64,000 nucleotides of DNA, from positions 1 through 64,000 of the forward strand of contig JAJZVD010000005.1 in assembly GCA_021845805.1 (NCBI GenBank). The letters are read 5' to 3'. Origin of the DNA: Pseudomonadota bacterium (GTDB taxonomy: Bacteria > Pseudomonadota > Alphaproteobacteria > Rhodobacterales > Rhodobacteraceae). Made by a program: the position numbers and the translations under genes. The notes below the pieces were generated by a model. The model did not search any database and had not been told where the DNA came from. It was given only the letters and a program-made list of their open reading frames with translations. This document shows, piece by piece, positions 60,873 to 64,000 of this stretch; the first letter of the stretch is position 1, and every line of letters begins with the position of its first letter.

Positions 60873-61822
60873 GCCGGATCGCCATCGCCGGGGCCGGGGC
60901 CTTCGGGGCTGCGCTGGCGGTGGCGCTGGCCCGCGGCGGGGCCGAAGTGCGGCTTTGGGCCCGCGATCCGGCCCTGGCGGGCGCTCGGGCGGTGCCCCGC
61001 CTGCCGGGGGTGACGCTGCCCGCGGGCGTGCAGGTCACCGCGCGGCTGGCGGATCTGGACGGCGCGGGGCCGGTGCTTGTGGCGGTGCCGATGCAGGCGC
61101 TGGCGCCGTTTCTGGCGCAGGCGCGCGACGTGCTCGACGGGCGCGCGCTGGTGGCGTGCAGCAAGGGGGTGGACCTGACGCGGCTGACAGGGGCGTCGGC
61201 GCTGATCGCGGCGGCCTGCCCCCGCGCCACGCCCGCGCTGCTGACCGGGCCAAGCTTTGCCGCCGACATCGCGCAGGGGCTGCCGACCGCGCTGACGCTG
61301 GCCTGCGCGGATGCGGCGGCGGGCACCGCACTGCAACACCTGCTGGCCACGCCCGTGCTGCGGCTGTACCGCTCCACCGATGTGACGGGGGCGGAACTGG
61401 GCGGCGCGTTGAAGAACGTGATCGCCATCGCCGCGGGCGTCGTGATCGGTGCGGGATTGGGCGACAGCGCGCGCGCCGCGCTGATGACGCGCGGCTATGC
61501 CGAGATGCTGCGGCTGGCCCTGCCGCTGGGGGCGCGGGCCGAAACGCTGGCCGGGCTGTCGGGCCTTGGCGATCTGGTGCTGACCTGCACCTCGGCGCAA
61601 TCGCGCAACTTCCGCTTCGGTCAGGCACTGGGCCGGGGCGAGGCGTTCGATCCGACCGTGACGGTCGAGGGGGCCGCCACCGCCCGCGCCGTGGCTGCGC
61701 TGGCCGCCGAACGCGGCCTTGACCTGCCGATCACCCGCATGGTGGCCGCACTGGTCGGCCAGACGATCACCGTATCCGCCGCCGTCGAGGCGCTGCTGTC
61801 CCGCCCTTTGAAAGAGGAGTAA
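60869..61822 (+). CDS. gpsA: glycerol-3-phosphate dehydrogenase [NAD(P)+]
   Basis: The product has 317 residues. N-terminal Rossmann motif [33 protein letters not shown]; catalytic Lys in [15 protein letters not shown]; and [14 protein letters not shown] in the C-terminal domain. It reduces dihydroxyacetone phosphate to sn-glycerol-3-phosphate for phospholipid synthesis. It is coupled to tsaD by ATGA overlap and followed by the YciI-like gene 3 nt later. Confidence 0.95.
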   Translation: MSRIAIAGAGAFGAALAVALARGGAEVRLWARDPALAGARAVPRLPGVTLPAGVQVTARLADLDGAGPVLVAVPMQALAPFLAQARDVLDGRALVACSKGVDLTRLTGASALIAAACPRATPALLTGPSFAADIAQGLPTALTLACADAAAGTALQHLLATPVLRLYRSTDVTGAELGGALKNVIAIAAGVVIGAGLGDSARAALMTRGYAEMLRLALPLGARAETLAGLSGLGDLVLTCTSAQSRNFRFGQALGRGEAFDPTVTVEGAATARAVAALAAERGLDLPITRMVAALVGQTITVSAAVEALLSRPLKEE

Positions 61823-61825
61823 CCC

Positions 61826-62098
61826 ATGCCTTTCGCCGTCATCTGCCGGGACAAGCCCGGCGCGTTGCAGGTTCGCCTGGACACCCGCGCCGCGCATCTC
61901 GACTACATCCGCGACACCGGCGTCGTGCAGATGGCCGGGCCGTTCCTGGACGCCGAGGGCCGGATGACCGGATCGCTGCTGATCCTGGGGGTCGAGACGC
62001 TGGCCGCCGCGCAGGACTGGGCGGCGGGCGATCCCTATGCCAAGGCGGGGCTTTTCGCCGAGGTGACGGTGCAGGAATGGAAGCGGGTCATCGGCTGA
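61826..62098 (+). CDS. YciI-like protein
   Basis: The product has 90 residues of the dimeric alpha-beta ferredoxin-like YCII fold. Conserved His34 lies in RAAHLDYI and the Asp in GPFLDAEGRMTGS; these are the putative catalytic pair of the family. The start has GGAG (AAAGAGGAG) directly upstream. It overlaps the EVE-domain gene by one base. The function of YciI-like proteins is mostly unknown. Confidence 0.88.
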   Translation: MPFAVICRDKPGALQVRLDTRAAHLDYIRDTGVVQMAGPFLDAEGRMTGSLLILGVETLAAAQDWAAGDPYAKAGLFAEVTVQEWKRVIG

Positions 62099-62520
62099 TG
62101 GCCTGCTGGCTGTTCAAATCCGAACCCGACACCTGGAGCTGGGACCAGCAGGTGGCCCGCGGCGCTGCGGGCGAGGAATGGCACGGGGTGCGCAACTATC
62201 AGGCCCGCAACAACATGCGGGCGATGCGGCTGGGCGACCGGGGGTTCTTCTATCATTCCAACATCGGCAAGGAGATCGTGGGCATCGTCGAGGTCTGCGC
62301 CCTGGCCCACCCCGACAGCACCACCGACGACCCCCGCTGGGATTGCGTGGACATCCGCGCGGTCACGCCGCTGCCGCGGCCGGTCGGTCTGGAAACCTGC
62401 AAGGCCGATCCGCGGCTGGCGGGGATGGTGCTGGTGAACAATGCGCGCCTGTCTGTCCAGCCGGTGACGGCGGCGGAATGGGCGGTGATCTGCGGGCTGG
62501 GCGGCCTGGCCGAACCCTGA
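62098..62520 (+). CDS. EVE-domain protein
   Basis: The product has 140 residues. The PUA-like EVE fold is clear: ACWLFKSEPDTWSWDQQ, then EEWHGVRNYQARNNMRAMRLGDRGFFYHS, then IVGIVEVC. EVE domains bind modified bases in DNA or RNA through an aromatic cage, and the Trp-rich segments here would form it. It is the last gene of the tsaD-gpsA-yciI-EVE unit. A hairpin follows at 62553. Confidence 0.92.
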   Translation: MACWLFKSEPDTWSWDQQVARGAAGEEWHGVRNYQARNNMRAMRLGDRGFFYHSNIGKEIVGIVEVCALAHPDSTTDDPRWDCVDIRAVTPLPRPVGLETCKADPRLAGMVLVNNARLSVQPVTAAEWAVICGLGGLAEP

Positions 62521-62552
62521 TCCCGGCCGAACGATCCCCGCACAACGGAAAT

Positions 62553-62581
62553 GGAGGGCCCCGACACCGACGGGACCCTCC
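62553..62581 (+). terminator. hairpin after the EVE-domain gene
   Basis: GGAGGG (62553-62558) pairs with CCCTCC (62576-62581), and CCCG (62560-62563) with CGGG (62571-62574). One mismatch separates the two stems, and the loop is 7 nt. There is no T-tract. It lies 32 nt after the stop and may be a Rho-assisted terminator or an mRNA stabiliser. Confidence 0.5.
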
Positions 62582-62663
62582 ATCCACCCCACGTGCTCCC
62601 ACAGCACCGGAGAATTGATCAGGTCGGCCGTCCTGGCGCGATGACGTTGAGGTATGGCGTCCA

Positions 62664-62686
62664 CATTCCGCGACCACCGCGGAATG
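62664..62686. other. perfect 9-bp inverted repeat between convergent genes
   Basis: CATTCCGCG (62664-62672) and CGCGGAATG (62678-62686) with a 5-nt loop. It lies 28 nt beyond the stop of the DUF2853 gene on the minus strand. It is likely the 3' hairpin of that transcript, lacking a T-tract. Confidence 0.5.
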
Positions 62687-62713
62687 CAGACAGTTTGTGG
62701 CAAAGTTGAGCGG

Positions 62714-63055
62714 TCAGCCGTAGACGGCTTCCTTCCGGAAATGCTTGGTCAGCATGTAATAGATGACCGCGCGGTATTTCTGCCGCTCGGCCCGGCCATA
62801 GGTGTCGATCACGGCATGGACGGCATCCATCAGCGCGGGGCTGTCGGCCAGGCCCAGCTTCTTGACCAGGAAGTTGTTCTTCACCCGTTCCAGCTCGCTC
62901 GTGTCACTGGCCGCCACCACGGCGCTGTCGGCGTCGTAGATCGCAGGGCCGCAGCCGATGGTGACCTTGGTCAGAAGCGACATGTCGGGGTCCATCTTGC
63001 ACTTGGTCCGCAGATCGTCGGCATATTTGGCGATCAGGTCGTCTCGCTTGCTCAT
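62714..63055 (-). CDS. DUF2853-family protein
   Basis: The product has 113 residues. It begins MSKRDDLIAKYADDLRTK and is almost all helical, with the conserved-looking end YRAVIYYMLTKHFRKEAVYG. The family is small and widespread in Alphaproteobacteria and Bacteroidetes; no function is known to me. ATG 63053-63055 is the obvious start, although the frame is open far upstream antisense to the next gene. It is monocistronic, with the hairpin at 62664 as probable 3' end. Confidence 0.85.
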   Translation of the reverse strand: MSKRDDLIAKYADDLRTKCKMDPDMSLLTKVTIGCGPAIYDADSAVVAASDTSELERVKNNFLVKKLGLADSPALMDAVHAVIDTYGRAERQKYRAVIYYMLTKHFRKEAVYG

Positions 63056-63218
63056 GGGTATACTCCTCCGCACTGTTTCGCCGGGCTTGGTCGCCGGTGC
63101 CGCAAGGCTAGGCCGAGCCGCCGCAGGTACAAAGCGAATTGTCAACCGTTTCCGCGGCGACCGGCGGGGGATGGCCGACCGGCGAAACGGCTTGACCCCC
63201 GCACCGGGGCGCAGGCAA

Positions 63219-64000
63219 ATGAAGCGGTACGAATGCGAGGGGGTCATGCCGGGCGAGGGCAAGGAAGGCGATGCCGGTACGCGCGGCGTGCTGATCCGGG
63301 CCGAGAACGGCGATGTCATCGGGTTCGACGAGACCGGGCTGATCCTGCGACTGTCCGACAGCGTGGTGGACGAGCTGCGCGCAAGGCTCGGCCGCCCGGC
63401 CGAAGACCCGATGCAGGTGCTGGGCGACATCGACGCCTGGGACCTGCGGCGCGAGGGTGCGTGGCACCGCTTTACCGCCCGGCTGGAGGACGGCCCCCGC
63501 GGCTATCAGCGGCCGGTCGGCGGCGGCGACATCATCGCCGCAGCGCCGGGGCCGCTTCTGGCGCTGCTGTCGCTGGGCGGGGCGCGGCGGGCGGGGTTCA
63601 ACAGCGGGCCGCCGACGTTTCCCTTCAACGTGCTGGCGCCGGGTGACCATATCGGCGCCGTGGGCCTGGAAGGGACCGGGACAGCCACGCCCTGCGGACA
63701 GGTGCAGCGCGTGGCCCATGCCACCCGCGACACGCTGATCGCCGATACGCTGCTGCACTGGCGCCATGCCGCGCGGCAGGCGCTGCCGCTGTTCATGTGC
63801 CGCACCGAAACCGACGGCACCGCCGATGTGGCCGCACTGTGCGAGGGGACGGGCTACGCCAATTTCCTGACCGCGGCCGACAGCCTGGTGGCCTGCGCAG
63901 GGACGCTTGGCAAGCGGGCGCAGGTTCTGGCCGTGGGGCTCGACTTCGGGCTGGAAGATGTGGTGTCCGACGCGGGCGCGCTGGTCCGCGGGCTGCGGGC
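63219..64000 (+). CDS. unidentified protein (3' end outside window)
   Basis: An open frame of at least 260 codons runs off the window end, with codon use like the flanking genes (high GC3). ATG 63219 is the first good start; a second ATG is at 63246. There is no signal peptide or membrane helix. Visible text includes FNSGPPTFPFNVLAPGDHIG, HATRDTLIADTLLHWRHA, LFMCRTETDG and VLAVGLDFGLEDVVSDAGAL. The last part looks like a buried beta strand followed by an active-site-like FGLED loop, perhaps a hydrolase-like domain. I do not recognise the family. Confidence 0.6.
   Translation, partial: MKRYECEGVMPGEGKEGDAGTRGVLIRAENGDVIGFDETGLILRLSDSVVDELRARLGRPAEDPMQVLGDIDAWDLRREGAWHRFTARLEDGPRGYQRPVGGGDIIAAAPGPLLALLSLGGARRAGFNSGPPTFPFNVLAPGDHIGAVGLEGTGTATPCGQVQRVAHATRDTLIADTLLHWRHAARQALPLFMCRTETDGTADVAALCEGTGYANFLTAADSLVACAGTLGKRAQVLAVGLDFGLEDVVSDAGALVRGLR

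Overview
The window is GC-rich (about 70% judged by eye), densely packed DNA from an alphaproteobacterial chromosome, most likely a member of the Rhodobacteraceae. The evidence is the hemD - Mic60-like - HemY-like block, the tsaD-gpsA-YciI-EVE block, a DUF2853 protein, extreme third-position GC, and many start/stop overlaps of the ATGA type. I see no insertion sequence, prophage or CRISPR array. Most of the window is accessory metabolism: transporters, catabolic enzymes and their local regulators. The housekeeping part starts near 56.1 kb.

Layout. 1-4.1 kb: a translationally coupled operon with a creatininase-family hydrolase, a ketopantoate-reductase-like enzyme, an SDR and an M20 peptidase, ended by an intrinsic terminator. 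4.1-4.8 kb: a structured, AT-richer intergenic region and a small membrane protein. 4.8-6.6 kb: 5-formyl-THF cyclo-ligase, then a truncated haemoglobin divergent from an NsrR-type regulator, with a palindromic operator between them. 6.6-20 kb: a probable indole/isatin island. It holds an isatin-hydrolase-like enzyme, two phytoene-desaturase-like FAD oxidoreductases, a MarR regulator, IorAB-type 2-oxoacid:ferredoxin oxidoreductase and a peptide-type ABC importer. 20-27.4 kb: a Liv-type ABC importer, with its binding protein in a divergent GntR operon beside an aldo/keto reductase and two small domain-of-unknown-function proteins. 27.5-27.9 kb: the decayed remains of a sugar ABC transporter. 27.9-29.2 kb: a class IV aminotransferase and an AhpD-like protein.

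29.2-51.5 kb is the most striking part: two adjacent regulons for amino-sugar and cell-wall salvage. The first has a MalFGK-type importer, a Gfo/Idh oxidoreductase and a MurQ-like SIS protein. Divergent from these run a BadF-type sugar kinase, a GntR regulator, a NagB-II-like deaminase and NagA. The second has AnmK, a serine hydrolase, an oligopeptide-type importer, MurQ, a second BadF-type kinase and MurA, all divergent from a MurR/RpiR regulator. Together they could import muropeptides or amino sugars, convert anhydroMurNAc to MurNAc-6-P, GlcNAc-6-P and fructose-6-P, and return GlcNAc units to MurA. Each regulon has its own recognisable inverted-repeat boxes.

51.5-56.1 kb: a PaoABC-type molybdenum aldehyde oxidase divergent from a TetR regulator, with a perfect operator-like palindrome between them. 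56.1-64 kb: tRNA-Thr(CGT), HemY-like, Mic60-like, HemD, TsaD, GpsA, YciI-like, EVE-domain and DUF2853 proteins, and an unidentified protein cut by the window end.

A pattern across the window is that all four periplasmic-binding-protein genes are followed within 20 nt by a perfect GC-rich hairpin without a T-tract. This is likely an mRNA-stabilising or attenuating element that raises binding protein over permease. All function calls come from reading motifs and comparison with remembered families; no database search was run.
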